A stretch of 64,000 nt of DNA, taken from the NCBI RefSeq assembly GCF_012726265.1, contig NZ_JAASAG010000004.1, positions 1 through 64,000 on the forward strand, given 5' to 3'. Position 1 is the stretch's first letter, and every line of letters begins with the position of its first letter. Shown one piece after another: positions 8,276-17,422 of this stretch. The position numbers and the translations under genes were made by a program. This DNA comes from Streptomyces sp. HNM0575. GTDB taxonomy: Bacteria > Actinomycetota > Actinomycetes > Streptomycetales > Streptomycetaceae. The notes below the pieces were generated by a model that searched no databases, was not told the DNA's origin, and saw only the letters and a list, made by a program, of their open reading frames with translations.

Positions 8276-9310
8276 ATGCGTAAGCGCATCACCAGAAGGC
8301 TGTGCGTACCCCTGGGCGCCCTGCTGACGCTGACCGTGCCGGGCTGTGCGGTGTCGAGTTCCGCGTCGGTCCACCCGTCGAGCATGAAGATGACCATCGG
8401 CTACACCGCCATCGGCGCGGCCTATTCGGATCTGTACATCTGCCAGGACAAGGGGATCTTCAAGAAGAACGGTCTCGACGTCGAGATCACTCTTCTCAAC
8501 AGCTCCTCGCAGCTGGTGGCGGCGCTCGTCAGCGACAGCGTCCAGGTCGGTGTGGGAGCCACCACGGCGACGGCGGCCGGGGCGATGAATCTGAAGGGCG
8601 TCGATCTGCGGTACGTCGCACTGCCGATCAACCGGTACTACATGGAGATGTGGGGACGGCAGTCCGTGAAGCCGGGCGACGGCCTCAAGGGCAAGAAGAT
8701 CGGGCTCAGTTCACCCGGCTCGCTGGGCGACGCGGCCGTGGACGCGCTGATCAAGAAGAACGGCTGGTCCGAGGGGGACGTGGAGAAGGTCTTTCTCAAG
8801 TCGACGCCCGCCGAGGTGTCCGCCCTGGAGAACGGCGCCGTGGATGCCATCGTGACCCAGCCGCCCACGGGCACCAAGACGAGGCAGAAGGGCTTCAAGA
8901 AGGTCATGGACTTCACGTCCCTGCCTGCCGCGGCCAACGCCTACACGGTCAAGTCGGACTATCTCTCCGCCAATCGCAAGGCGGTCGCGGCCTTCATCAA
9001 GTCCGAGGCGGAATGCCTGGCCATGCTGCACAACGACCGTGACGCGGCGCTGGCCAGCATCATGAAGCACAGCGGCGTCGACGACAGAGAGCTCGCCGAG
9101 TACTCGTATGACTTCTTCAAACCGCTGTGGGCCAGGAATCCGAGGGTCGACCCGAAGCTCGTCGAGAACGCCTTCGCCGTCACCGCCGCCAAGGACATCG
9201 GGACGATGCCGGACGACACCGGAGCGTTCATCGACAACTCCTACGTCGACAAGCTGCGCGATTCGGGCTACATCGACTCCCTTTACCGTCGCGGCGCGAA
9301 GGATGAGTGA
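8276..9310 (+). CDS. ABC transporter substrate-binding lipoprotein, NMT1/SsuA-like
   Basis: This 344-residue protein starts with a short basic signal peptide and a lipobox ending PGC at Cys24, so it should be a lipid-anchored extracellular binding protein. The mature part shows the two-lobe pattern of the NMT1/THI5/SsuA family (MTIGYTAIGAAYSDLYICQDKGIFKKNGLDVEI, then VGVGATTATAAG and VDAIVTQPPTG). This family binds small organic anions or thiamine precursors. AAAGGAC precedes the ATG. It ends 8 bp inside the UbiD-like gene, tying transport to decarboxylation in one transcript. Confidence 0.88.
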   Translation: MRKRITRRLCVPLGALLTLTVPGCAVSSSASVHPSSMKMTIGYTAIGAAYSDLYICQDKGIFKKNGLDVEITLLNSSSQLVAALVSDSVQVGVGATTATAAGAMNLKGVDLRYVALPINRYYMEMWGRQSVKPGDGLKGKKIGLSSPGSLGDAAVDALIKKNGWSEGDVEKVFLKSTPAEVSALENGAVDAIVTQPPTGTKTRQKGFKKVMDFTSLPAAANAYTVKSDYLSANRKAVAAFIKSEAECLAMLHNDRDAALASIMKHSGVDDRELAEYSYDFFKPLWARNPRVDPKLVENAFAVTAAKDIGTMPDDTGAFIDNSYVDKLRDSGYIDSLYRRGAKDE

Positions 9311-10769
9311 CGTGGGGTCACTTGACGACATGGACGACCTGCGGAGCTGGCTGGCGCTCGCCGAGAAGCTCGGCGAGGTCAGAAGCATCCGCGGCGCCCA
9401 TTGGGACAAGGAGATCGGCGCAGCTTCCGAGGCCAACTACAGGAGCGCCGCACCACCGGCGCTGGTCTTCGACGACATCGTCGGCTATCCCACGGGGATG
9501 CGTGTCCTCACGGCCTCCATGAGCAACGCCCGCCGCCTCGGCATGACGCTCCGGCTCGGCACGGATCTCGACGACCGGGCCCTGATCGAGGCGCTGCGCA
9601 GCAAGCCCGGAGAGTGGGCGGCGAACGCGTCGCGCTATCCCGTGAACGAGGTGGAGACGGGTCCGGTCAAGGAGAACGTGACCGGACCCGAGGCCGCGGA
9701 CCTGCTGGTCTTCCCCGTGCCCCAGTGGCACGAGGCGGATGGCGGACGGTACATCGGCACCGGATGCGCCGTGTTCACCACCGACCCGGAGACGGGTGTG
9801 CTCAACGCGGGCGCCTACCGCATGCAGGTGCAGAACGGCGGACGTGCCGCGAGCGTCAACATCGAGGCGGGCAAGCACGGTGCCGCCCATGTGCGGGAGT
9901 GGTTCGCGCGGGAGGGCAGGGCGCCCGTAACGGCGTCGTTCGGCCACGACCCGCTGCTGCTCGTCGTCGCCGGTACGGAGGTGCCCGCGGGGGTCTCCGA
10001 GTTGGAGTACGCGGGCGCCGTGCGCGGCAGGTCCGTCGACGTCATCAGGGGCGAGGTCACCGGGCTGCCCGTTCCCGCCACCGCCGAGATCGCCGTCGAG
10101 GGATGGCTCTATCCCGGCCGGCGGGAGCAGGAGGGCCCCTTCGGCGAGTGGACCGGCTATTACAGCGGCGGCACGGAACCGGTCCTGACGATGGACATCG
10201 AGCGGATCTACCACCGGGACGACCCCATCCAACTCGGCGCACCTCCGGGAAAGCCGCCGCACGACTACTCGTACATGCGCAGCGTCATGAAGTCCGCGAT
10301 GATCCAGGACGCGCTGATCCGGTCGGGCCTGCCCGGCGTGGAGGGAGTGTGGGCCCACGAGGCGGGCGGCGGGCGCCAGTTGCTCGCTGTCGCCGTCCAC
10401 CAGCGGTACGCGGGCCACGCCAGGCAGGCCGGCTGTCTGGCGGCACAGATACCGGCCGCCGCATACATGAACAAGTTCGTGGTCGTCGTGGACGCGGACG
10501 TCAATCCGCGCAGCCTCAACGACGTGGTGTGGGCGATGTGTACGCGCACGGACCCGGTCGGGGACATCGAGACCATGAGCCGGACGTGGGGCAGCCGCGT
10601 CGACCCGCTGCGCGAACAGGGAGTGCCGCCGTTCAACACCCGGGCCGTCATCGACGCGTGCCGGCCGTGGCAACGTCTCGAATCGTTCCCCCGTGTCGCG
10701 GAGTCGAGCGAGGAACTGCTCGACCGTGTCACCAGGCGCTGGCCGGATGTACTGGGCGGCATTCGTTGA
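9303..10769 (+). CDS. UbiD family prenylated-FMN decarboxylase
   Basis: This 488-residue enzyme should be a reversible non-oxidative decarboxylase of an aromatic, heteroaromatic or alpha,beta-unsaturated acid, using prenyl-FMN. The residues that bind or work with the cofactor in the family are present: Asn168 and Arg173 (NAGAYRMQ), His192, Glu233 (SELEY) and the catalytic pair Glu277/Glu282 in EGPFGEWTGYYS. The ATG at 9303 overlaps the end of the binding-protein gene. No UbiX-type prenyltransferase, needed to make the cofactor, is encoded in the window. Known UbiD substrates include hydroxybenzoates, protocatechuate, pyrrole-2-carboxylate and furan dicarboxylate; which applies cannot be told from sequence alone. 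Confidence 0.9.
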   Translation: MSDVGSLDDMDDLRSWLALAEKLGEVRSIRGAHWDKEIGAASEANYRSAAPPALVFDDIVGYPTGMRVLTASMSNARRLGMTLRLGTDLDDRALIEALRSKPGEWAANASRYPVNEVETGPVKENVTGPEAADLLVFPVPQWHEADGGRYIGTGCAVFTTDPETGVLNAGAYRMQVQNGGRAASVNIEAGKHGAAHVREWFAREGRAPVTASFGHDPLLLVVAGTEVPAGVSELEYAGAVRGRSVDVIRGEVTGLPVPATAEIAVEGWLYPGRREQEGPFGEWTGYYSGGTEPVLTMDIERIYHRDDPIQLGAPPGKPPHDYSYMRSVMKSAMIQDALIRSGLPGVEGVWAHEAGGGRQLLAVAVHQRYAGHARQAGCLAAQIPAAAYMNKFVVVVDADVNPRSLNDVVWAMCTRTDPVGDIETMSRTWGSRVDPLREQGVPPFNTRAVIDACRPWQRLESFPRVAESSEELLDRVTRRWPDVLGGIR

Positions 10770-10774
10770 GCGCC

Positions 10775-11506
10775 GTGCCGATCCCGTCCGAATACCCCAC
10801 GATCGGGGACGCGGCCAGGCGGCACGAGGTGACCCGGATGCTGAACCGGGGTGTCGCGGGCTCCGGTATCGCCGGGGAGATAGCCGTCGCCGTCGCCGCG
10901 GAGATCATCGAGGGCAGGCTGGCTCCCGGCGACGACCTCAACTCCGTAGAGCTGGCGCGGACGTTCGGCAGCAGCAGGACGCCGGTCAGGGAAGCACTGC
11001 TGATCCTGGAGCGGGAAGGGTTCGTCCAGATCACCGCCCGTCGCAGGCCCCGGGTCGCGCGGCTGCTGCTCAGTGAGGTCAGGGAGCTCTACAACCTGCG
11101 CGCCGAGTTGTACGCGATCGTCAGCAACTGCGTGTGCCGGGTCGCCACGGAGGAAGACCTCGAACTGCTCCGAGTGCAACAGCGGAGCCTGGAGTCGGCG
11201 GCTGAAGACGACGACGTCGACCGCTACTTCTGGGTCAACGTGCACTTCCGCAACACCGAGGCGGCCATCGCGAGGGATGCGACCTTGCGCCGGGTGCTGG
11301 ACACACTCGGCCTCCGCGCGCTCCAGCTCCGTCACCTGAGCCTGTCGCTGCCGGGCAGGCTCACCCCGTCCGTGCAGGACCACGCGCGCCTGCTGCGCGC
11401 CTACGAGGACCGGGACGCCGAGCTGGCCTCGGCACTCACCCAGTCCCTGGTCCGGGGTGGGCTCAGAGCCATCGAGAGGTCCGGATGGACGGGCGAGGAC
11501 CCATGA
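10775..11506 (+). CDS. GntR family regulator, FadR/FCD type (copy 1)
   Basis: This is a one-component repressor or activator with an N-terminal winged helix (GDDLNSVELARTFGSSRTPVREALLILEREGFVQI, about residues 48-82) and a C-terminal all-helical FCD ligand domain whose His and Asp residues usually bind a metal and a carboxylate effector. It is closely similar to the protein at 17423-18190, sharing the SSRTPVREAL helix, the RNTEA motif and the LQLRHLSLSLPGR stretch. The start is GTG at 10775, or TTG at 10766 overlapping the UbiD stop. It probably controls the cluster in response to its substrate, perhaps through the palindromes at 6140 and 6460. Confidence 0.85.
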   Translation: MPIPSEYPTIGDAARRHEVTRMLNRGVAGSGIAGEIAVAVAAEIIEGRLAPGDDLNSVELARTFGSSRTPVREALLILEREGFVQITARRRPRVARLLLSEVRELYNLRAELYAIVSNCVCRVATEEDLELLRVQQRSLESAAEDDDVDRYFWVNVHFRNTEAAIARDATLRRVLDTLGLRALQLRHLSLSLPGRLTPSVQDHARLLRAYEDRDAELASALTQSLVRGGLRAIERSGWTGEDP

Positions 11507-11597
11507 CTGCCGGGACGACGACGAGCGGCACCGCGCACACCGGCGGCGCAGGCGGAAACACCCACGAGACCGAGACGAGGAAAGGGCGAGGAAGGCG

Positions 11598-12155
11598 ATG
11601 TCCGTACCACTGCGTTTCCGGCTCAATGACGAGGACATCGAGATACAGGTCAAGGATCCCGGCGCACCACTGCTCGACGTCCTCCGGCACGATCTCGGCC
11701 TCACCGGCACCAAGTCGGGATGCGAGATCGGGTATTGCGGCGCGTGCACCGTCATCGTGGACGGCGAGGCCGTGCCGTCCTGCCTTCAGATGGCCGGCCT
11801 CCTCGAAGGCAGGGACGTGCGCACCATCGAGGATCTCGGTGGCCCCGGCGGACTCGACCCGGTGCAGCGCGCGTTCGTCGAAGAGGCGGGTTTCCAGTGC
11901 GGCTTCTGCACACCGGGTCATGTCATGGCGCTGCGTGCGCTCCTGGACGAGGACGCGGCGCCCGATGAGGAACGGCTGCGCACCACCGTCGACGGCAACT
12001 ACTGCCGCTGCACCGGCTATGTGAAGATCCTCGACTCGGCACGCCGGGCCGTCGCCCTCCAGGCCGGTGCCGGAGAGACCGGTGCCGGAGAGACCGGTGC
12101 CGGAGAAACCGGTGCCGGCGACGTGGAATCCGCCCCCGGACAGGAGCTGCGCTGA
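11598..12155 (+). CDS. Molybdenum hydroxylase small subunit, [2Fe-2S] (CoxS-like)
   Basis: This is the iron-sulfur electron-transfer subunit of a xanthine dehydrogenase/CO dehydrogenase-type hydroxylase. The plant-type cluster ligands are Cys42, 47, 50 and 62 ([12 protein letters not shown]). The C-terminal cluster ligands are Cys101, 104, 136 and 138 (CGFCTPG, YCRCTGY). It has 185 residues, slightly longer than usual because of a C-terminal tail in which GAGET is repeated three times in a row. The ATG at 11598 follows GAGGAAGG. Its stop overlaps the start of the large subunit gene. Confidence 0.93.
   Translation: MSVPLRFRLNDEDIEIQVKDPGAPLLDVLRHDLGLTGTKSGCEIGYCGACTVIVDGEAVPSCLQMAGLLEGRDVRTIEDLGGPGGLDPVQRAFVEEAGFQCGFCTPGHVMALRALLDEDAAPDEERLRTTVDGNYCRCTGYVKILDSARRAVALQAGAGETGAGETGAGETGAGDVESAPGQELR
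12066..12110 (+). repeat. In-frame 15-bp tandem repeat (GAGET codons)
   Basis: Three near-identical 15-bp units GGTGCCGGAGAGACC (one base differs in the third), followed by a partial fourth, extend the C-terminus of the small hydroxylase subunit by about 18 residues. The repeat lies after the conserved domain and should not disturb cluster binding. It looks like recent slippage expansion. Confidence 0.85.
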
Positions 12156-14569
12156 TGTCCACGACCGAAGCCCCACCGACCGGGCTCGACCTCGGCAGCG
12201 CCGTGCTGCCCCCGCTCATCGGCAGCGCGGTGGAACGCATCGACGCCGTGGAGAAGGTGTCGGGTCGTGCCTCGTACGCGGCCGACACCCGGCTGCCCAG
12301 GATGCTCTACGGCGCGGTCCTGCGCTCCCCGCACCCGCACGCACGCGTCCTGTCGATCGACACCTCGCGCGCCCGGCGGCTGCCCGGGGTGCACGCCGTC
12401 ATCACCGGCGAGGACACAGCGAAGATCAAGTGGGGTGCGTTCCGGCCCGACCTGTATCCGCTGGCCGTCGGCCTGGTCCGGTACGTGGGAGACGAGGTCG
12501 CCGCCGTCGCCGCCCGGGACCTGGAGACCGCGCGCCGCGCGTGCGAGCTGATCTCCGTCGCATACGAGCCGCTGCCCGCCGTGCTCTCCCTGGACGAGGC
12601 GCTCGCCGACGGCGCGCCGCTCGTACACGAGGACGCACCCGGCAATGTGGCCCACGAGTTCGCCTTCGACCGAGGCGGCGCCGACGAGTGGTTCGAGCGC
12701 AGCGACGTGATCGTCGAGGGCGTCTGGCAGACCGCCCGCCAGTGGCACGGGTCCATCGAGACCATCGGCTGCACCGCCGAGTGGTCACAGGACCGGGTCT
12801 CGATGTGGGTCAACACCCAGACTCCGTTCCTCGCCCGGCAGCGGTACGCGACCGCGCTCGGACTGCCGCTGCGTGCCGTCCGCGTCGTGCAGACCGAGAT
12901 CGGCGGCGGGTTCGGCGGCAAGTCGGGCGACGACAACACGTCCGTGATCTGCGCGATTCTGGCCCGGAAGACGGGCAGGGCGGTGCAGATGATGAACACC
13001 CGCGAGGAGGAGTTCCTCGCGAGCCGCCCCCGCATTCCCATGCGCTACCGCGTCAAGCTCGGCTTCACCGCGTCCGGCCTCGTCACCGCCAAGGACATCA
13101 CGGTGATCGCCGACAACGGCGCCTACACCGGGAAGGCACAGGCGGTGCTCGGGGCCGCGACCGTACGGCATGACGCGCTCTTCAACTACCGTGCGGTGAA
13201 GGCGCATTCGCGGCTGGTGTACACCAACCTCGTGCCCACGGGCGCGTTCCGGGGCTTCGGCAACCCCTCGGCGGACTGGGCCGTCGGCCAGGCGTGGGAC
13301 CTGGCGGCCGAGAAGCTCGGCATCGAAGTGCCCGACCTGTTCCTCCTCAACGCCGTGGAGACCGGCAGCGTCTCCCCGCACAACCACCGGATCACCAGCT
13401 GCGAGTTGAAGCAGTGCATCAGCAAGGCGGCCGAGGCGATCGACTGGCACGGCAAGCGCGCGAACCCGGCCCCCAACCGCGGCCTCGCGATGGGCGTCAG
13501 CGTCCACGTGTCCGGCCGCCGCAGCTTCGGCGACTACGACGGCAGCTCGGCGTTCGTGCGGCTCACCGAGGACGGACGCGCCTCGGTCATCGTCGGCGAG
13601 GGCGAGATCGGCACCGGCGCACGCACCACCCTCGCCCAGATCACCGCCGCCGAACTGGGCATCGCCGTCGCCGACGTCTCGGTGTCCCGGCCCGACACCG
13701 ACCTCACGACACACGCGCTGGGCGCGCTCGCCAGCCGCGTCACCTACGTCGCCGGCAACGCCGTGAAGCGCGCCGCCGAGCAGGCGTGCGCGCAGCTACT
13801 CGAGGCGGCCGCACGCCAGTTGGGCCTACCCGCTTCCCAACTGTGGGTCGCGGACGGCGTGATCCACGGGCCGGCCGCTGCCGACGGACAAGGCCCGGTG
13901 TCCTCACCGGTCGGCACGGTCGTGCGGGCCGAGCTGTACCGGCCGGACGGGCAACCCGTCGTCGGAGTGGGCTCGTTCGACAATCCCTCCGAATTCCCCG
14001 ACCAGTCCCGGTACGGAAACGAGTCCGGCGCCTACAACTTCGCCGCCGAGGCCGCCGAGGTCGAGGTCGATCCGGAGACCGGCGCCGTCACGGTCACGGA
14101 GCTGTCCGCCGTCGTCGACTGCGGCACGGTCCTCAACCCGCCCCTCGCCGAGGGCCAGGTGGAGGGCGGCATCGCACAGGGCCTCGGGATGGCCCTGACC
14201 GAACGGTTCGCCTGGCGTGACGGCGCCCCGACCCGTCCCGACTACTCGGACTACAAACTCCCGACGGCCGGGCTCATGCCGCGCAAGATGCACATCGGAT
14301 TCGCCGACTCCTACGAGCCGACGGGTCCCTTCGGCGCCAAGGGCGTCGGCGAGATCTCACTCGACCCGGTCCCCTCGATCATCGCGAGCGCCGTCGCGGA
14401 CGCGGTGGGCGTACGTGTCCATGAGCTGCCGATCACGGCGGAGAAGGTCTTCTGGGGCATGCGCGAGGACACCGCGGGGCCCGCCGCGGCGGACGGTACC
14501 GGCACGGCAAGGCCCAGCGACGGGACGACGGAACCGGCCACCGCAGCCGATGAGAAGGAAGGCCGATGA
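12155..14569 (+). CDS. Molybdenum hydroxylase large subunit, molybdopterin-binding (CoxL/XdhB-like)
   Basis: This 804-residue catalytic subunit binds Mo-molybdopterin cytosine dinucleotide and should insert oxygen from water next to a ring nitrogen or carbonyl of its substrate. Visible family motifs are GGGFGGK near residue 249, the active-site loop TGAFRGFGNP near 362-371, and the invariant base Glu733 in AKGVGE. The RGFG loop is of the xanthine dehydrogenase type and lacks the AYxCSFR signature of true CO dehydrogenase. It is translationally coupled to both neighbours. A 47-bp segment of this gene recurs at 18368-18414. With the UbiD and amidohydrolase genes it points to an aromatic or N-heterocyclic acid as substrate. 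Confidence 0.92.
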   Translation: MSTTEAPPTGLDLGSAVLPPLIGSAVERIDAVEKVSGRASYAADTRLPRMLYGAVLRSPHPHARVLSIDTSRARRLPGVHAVITGEDTAKIKWGAFRPDLYPLAVGLVRYVGDEVAAVAARDLETARRACELISVAYEPLPAVLSLDEALADGAPLVHEDAPGNVAHEFAFDRGGADEWFERSDVIVEGVWQTARQWHGSIETIGCTAEWSQDRVSMWVNTQTPFLARQRYATALGLPLRAVRVVQTEIGGGFGGKSGDDNTSVICAILARKTGRAVQMMNTREEEFLASRPRIPMRYRVKLGFTASGLVTAKDITVIADNGAYTGKAQAVLGAATVRHDALFNYRAVKAHSRLVYTNLVPTGAFRGFGNPSADWAVGQAWDLAAEKLGIEVPDLFLLNAVETGSVSPHNHRITSCELKQCISKAAEAIDWHGKRANPAPNRGLAMGVSVHVSGRRSFGDYDGSSAFVRLTEDGRASVIVGEGEIGTGARTTLAQITAAELGIAVADVSVSRPDTDLTTHALGALASRVTYVAGNAVKRAAEQACAQLLEAAARQLGLPASQLWVADGVIHGPAAADGQGPVSSPVGTVVRAELYRPDGQPVVGVGSFDNPSEFPDQSRYGNESGAYNFAAEAAEVEVDPETGAVTVTELSAVVDCGTVLNPPLAEGQVEGGIAQGLGMALTERFAWRDGAPTRPDYSDYKLPTAGLMPRKMHIGFADSYEPTGPFGAKGVGEISLDPVPSIIASAVADAVGVRVHELPITAEKVFWGMREDTAGPAAADGTGTARPSDGTTEPATAADEKEGR

Positions 14570-15489
14570 CCACGCTCGCACCGGGATCCGCGCCCGTGGA
14601 CATGCCCCGTCCACCCGTCTCCGTCGTCGTGCCCCGCACCTTCGACGAGGCCCTGGCCCTGCTCGCATCCGACGACGCCGCCGTGCTCGGCGGCGGCGTC
14701 GGGCACACCCTCGCCCGCCACCACCGCACGCCCGTGCCCGGGACGCTGGTCTCGGTCACCGGCCTGCCCGGCCTGACCTCGATACGCCAGGAGGACGACC
14801 GGATCGTCATCGGCGCGGGCACGACTCTCGCCTCGTGCGCGGCGAGTGACGCGCTCACGCATGCCTGGCCCGTGGTCGCGGAGGCGTGCGGGGCCGTCGC
14901 CACCGGCCGTATCCGCAGCCTCGTCACCATCGGTGGGAACATCGCCGCCCGCGACGACACGCACGACCCGCCCGTCGCGCTCACCGCAGTCGGCGCCACC
15001 CTCCGCGTCCGCAGCGCGGACGGCACGCGGACACTCGCGATCGACGCTCTCGCCGGACCGGACGGGCTCCGCCCCGGCGAGCTGATCGAAAGCGTCGTCC
15101 TGCCGCCGCACGGGCCCGAGCACGGCCGGACCGGTTCCGCGTACCGCAAGTTCCTCGCTCGCGGAGTGTGGGAGTACGCGTGCGTCCACGTCGCCGCCAC
15201 CGTCACCCTGGCCGGCGACGGCTCGGCGTCCCGCCTGACGCTCGCCGTCGGCTCGGTCGTGGACGGGCCCGTCGCGGTCGATCTGGGCCCGCTGCTCGGC
15301 CGGCCCGTGGACGCCGGGCTCATCGACGAGGCAGCGCGCACAGCGGCGGCCGGGACCCGGCCGTACGACGACGTGAAGGGATCAGCCGCGTACAAGACGC
15401 ACATGATCGAGGAGTTCTCGCGCCGCGCGCTCACCGAGGCGGCCCACCGGGCAGAGAACACCGAGCCCCATCAGGAGGAAGACCGATGA
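14566..15489 (+). CDS. Molybdenum hydroxylase FAD subunit (CoxM-like)
   Basis: This is the flavin subunit that passes electrons from the iron-sulfur subunit to an acceptor. It has 307 residues, with the FAD pyrophosphate loop AAVLGGGVGHTLARH near 40-52, the second FAD motif SLVTIGGNIAARDD near 120-133 and the C-terminal YKTHMIEEFSRRAL region of the CODH FAD domain. The start overlaps the stop of the large subunit gene by four bases, and its end overlaps the hydrolase gene, so the three subunits and the following enzymes are one operon. Confidence 0.92.
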   Translation: MTTLAPGSAPVDMPRPPVSVVVPRTFDEALALLASDDAAVLGGGVGHTLARHHRTPVPGTLVSVTGLPGLTSIRQEDDRIVIGAGTTLASCAASDALTHAWPVVAEACGAVATGRIRSLVTIGGNIAARDDTHDPPVALTAVGATLRVRSADGTRTLAIDALAGPDGLRPGELIESVVLPPHGPEHGRTGSAYRKFLARGVWEYACVHVAATVTLAGDGSASRLTLAVGSVVDGPVAVDLGPLLGRPVDAGLIDEAARTAAAGTRPYDDVKGSAAYKTHMIEEFSRRALTEAAHRAENTEPHQEEDR

Positions 15490-16328
15490 CCCGCACCACG
15501 GTCGACGGCGAGGGGCGCACGCGCGACGGCGTCCGCCTCTCGTACACACACATGCCCGCCCCCGAGGGCGCACCCCGGATCGCGTTCGTGCACAGCCTGG
15601 CCCTCGACAGGTCGCTGTGGTCACGGGTGATCCCGCTGCTCGCGGACGAGACCGAGATCCTCGCGTACGACTGCCGGGGCCACGGCCGCTCGGAACGGCC
15701 CGAAGGCCCGTACGACACCGGCCAGTTCGCCGACGACCTGGCCGATCTGCTCGACCATCTCGGCTGGCGCGACACCGTCGTCGCGGGCTGCTCGATGGGC
15801 GGCTGCGTGGCCCAGGCGTTCTCCGCACGTCACCGCGACCGCACCCGAGGGGCCCTGTTGATCGACACCACCGCCTGGTACGGGCCGACCGCGCCGGCCG
15901 ACTGGGCCGACCGGGCTGCCAAGGCACGGCGTGACGGACTCGCCGCGATGGTCCCGTTCCAGCTGACGCGATGGTTCGGCGACGCGTTCCGCGAACGGGA
16001 GCCGGAGCTGATGGAGCGTCTGACAGAGGTCTTCACCGCCAACGACATCCATGCCTACGAGGCGACGTGCGCCATGCTCGGCGCCGCCGACCTGCGGACG
16101 TCCCTGTCCGGGGCCACGCACCCGACGGCCGTCATCGTCGGCGAGGACGACCGGGCCACACCGCCCGCCATGGCGCAGGAGTTGGCCGCTCTGACCGGCA
16201 CCGGCGCCGCGACCGTCGTAGCGGGTACGCGCCACCTGACCCCACTGGAGAACCCGGAAGCGGTAGTCGCCTCGCTGGAACCACTGACACGCCACGGAGC
16301 CAATTCCGGCGCCGGGGCCGCCTCATGA
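15486..16328 (+). CDS. Alpha/beta hydrolase, enol-lactonase-like
   Basis: This 280-residue cytoplasmic hydrolase resembles 3-oxoadipate enol-lactonase (PcaD) and related ring-cleavage product hydrolases. The catalytic triad is visible: the nucleophile Ser103 in GCSMGG, the acid in VGEDDRATPP and the base in AGTRHLTPLENP. Strand motifs FVHSLALDRSLW and YDCRGHGRSE are typical. The ATG is coupled to the FAD subunit gene, and the downstream amidohydrolase gene starts inside its last codons. In this context it likely acts late, opening a lactone or an amide-like intermediate after ring hydroxylation or cleavage. That role is inferred. Confidence 0.85.
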   Translation: MTRTTVDGEGRTRDGVRLSYTHMPAPEGAPRIAFVHSLALDRSLWSRVIPLLADETEILAYDCRGHGRSERPEGPYDTGQFADDLADLLDHLGWRDTVVAGCSMGGCVAQAFSARHRDRTRGALLIDTTAWYGPTAPADWADRAAKARRDGLAAMVPFQLTRWFGDAFREREPELMERLTEVFTANDIHAYEATCAMLGAADLRTSLSGATHPTAVIVGEDDRATPPAMAQELAALTGTGAATVVAGTRHLTPLENPEAVVASLEPLTRHGANSGAGAAS

Positions 16329-17335
16329 CCGTCATCGACGTCCACGCCCACCACGTCGGCACGCACGCCGTGGACCGCATCCGCGACGAGGGCGCCGCCC
16401 ACACGGTCCGGCTGGTCACCGCCGACACGGCCGGCGGGCCCGTCACCCGCGTCGAGGTCGGCGGCCGGCTCAGCGGGCTGCCGCTGATCCCGCCGCTCAC
16501 CGACGTGACGGCGCGCCTGGAGTGGATGACGGCGGCCGGTGTCGACACACAACTCGTCGCCCCCTGGATGGATCTGGCCGGGTACGAACTGCCGCCCGAG
16601 GACGGCCTGTGGCTGGCCCGGGTGCAGAACGACTCCGCCGCCGTTCTGCGCGACGCACACCCCGACCGGTTCCGGATCGCGGCGGCCGTGCCGCTCCAGG
16701 CACCGGAGTTCGCGGCGGCGGAGCTGCGCCGCGCCGTCACGGAGCTGGGGCACGAAGCCGTCCAGATCGGTGCGCGCGTGGGCGAACTGGGTCTGGACGA
16801 GCCGATGTTCGAGCCGTTCTGGCAGGCGGTGGAGGACCTCGACGTGCCGGTGATCGTGCATCCGGCCGAACTGGAGGTTCCGGAACGGATGCGGCGGCTG
16901 TTCCTGCACATCCTGGTCGGCAACCCCTCGGAGACGACGTTCGCGGCGGCGGCACTGCTGCTCGGCGGAGTGCTGGAGTCCCATCCCGGGCTGCGGGTCC
17001 TGCTCGTGCACGGCGGCGGCTTCCTCCCGTACCAGATAGGGCGCCTCGACAGGGGCTTCACGGCGGCTCCGCCCGCCGCCCGCGCAGCGGGCACGCTCAG
17101 CCCGCGCCGGCTGGCCGGTCGCCTGTACTTCGACACCGTCCTGCACGACGACGGCGCCCTGCGCCGACTCCTGGACTTCGCCGGGCCGGGCCGCGTCGTG
17201 CTGGGCAGCGACTACCCCTTCCCGATGCGCGTCGACCGCCCGCTCGAGGCGCTGGACGCGCTGCTGAAACCGGACGAGTCGGCCCGGGCCCGGATACTTG
17301 GCGCGCGGGAGCTGTTCGGGCAGGGGCGGTCGTGA
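16325..17335 (+). CDS. Amidohydrolase-2 family protein (ACMSD-like decarboxylase)
   Basis: This 336-residue TIM-barrel metal enzyme belongs to the aminocarboxymuconate-semialdehyde decarboxylase family. The metal motif HxH is at residues 7-9 (DVHAHH), a later ligand region reads VPVIVHPAE, and VHGGGFLPYQIGR and GSDYPFP complete the family pattern. Members decarboxylate or hydrolyse hydroxylated aromatic and heteroaromatic acids, for example gamma-resorcylate, 5-carboxyvanillate or 3,6-dihydroxypicolinate. It ends the forward operon and faces the second GntR gene. Two different decarboxylase families in one cluster suggest a dicarboxylic or stepwise decarboxylated substrate. Confidence 0.85.
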   Translation: MTVIDVHAHHVGTHAVDRIRDEGAAHTVRLVTADTAGGPVTRVEVGGRLSGLPLIPPLTDVTARLEWMTAAGVDTQLVAPWMDLAGYELPPEDGLWLARVQNDSAAVLRDAHPDRFRIAAAVPLQAPEFAAAELRRAVTELGHEAVQIGARVGELGLDEPMFEPFWQAVEDLDVPVIVHPAELEVPERMRRLFLHILVGNPSETTFAAAALLLGGVLESHPGLRVLLVHGGGFLPYQIGRLDRGFTAAPPAARAAGTLSPRRLAGRLYFDTVLHDDGALRRLLDFAGPGRVVLGSDYPFPMRVDRPLEALDALLKPDESARARILGARELFGQGRS

Positions 17336-17385
17336 CAGGAGACCCGGTGCTCTCGTCTGCTCCCCGGCGGGGGGCCGCCGGGCAC

Positions 17386-17413
17386 CGGCGACAGGCTCCG
17401 CCGGCCGTCGCCG
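17386..17413. terminator. Possible bidirectional terminator
   Basis: A 7-bp stem (CGGCGAC with GTCGCCG, 14-base loop that can pair further) lies in the 87-bp gap between the converging amidohydrolase and GntR genes. There is no T-run, so this is only a candidate. Confidence 0.4.
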
Positions 17414-17422
17414 CCCGCGCGG

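Noticed and set aside
9401..10774. Long plus-strand frame over the UbiD gene
   Set aside because: It only joins the GntR gene at its end. The part over UbiD is Arg-rich shadow in another frame; the UbiD frame carries all family motifs.
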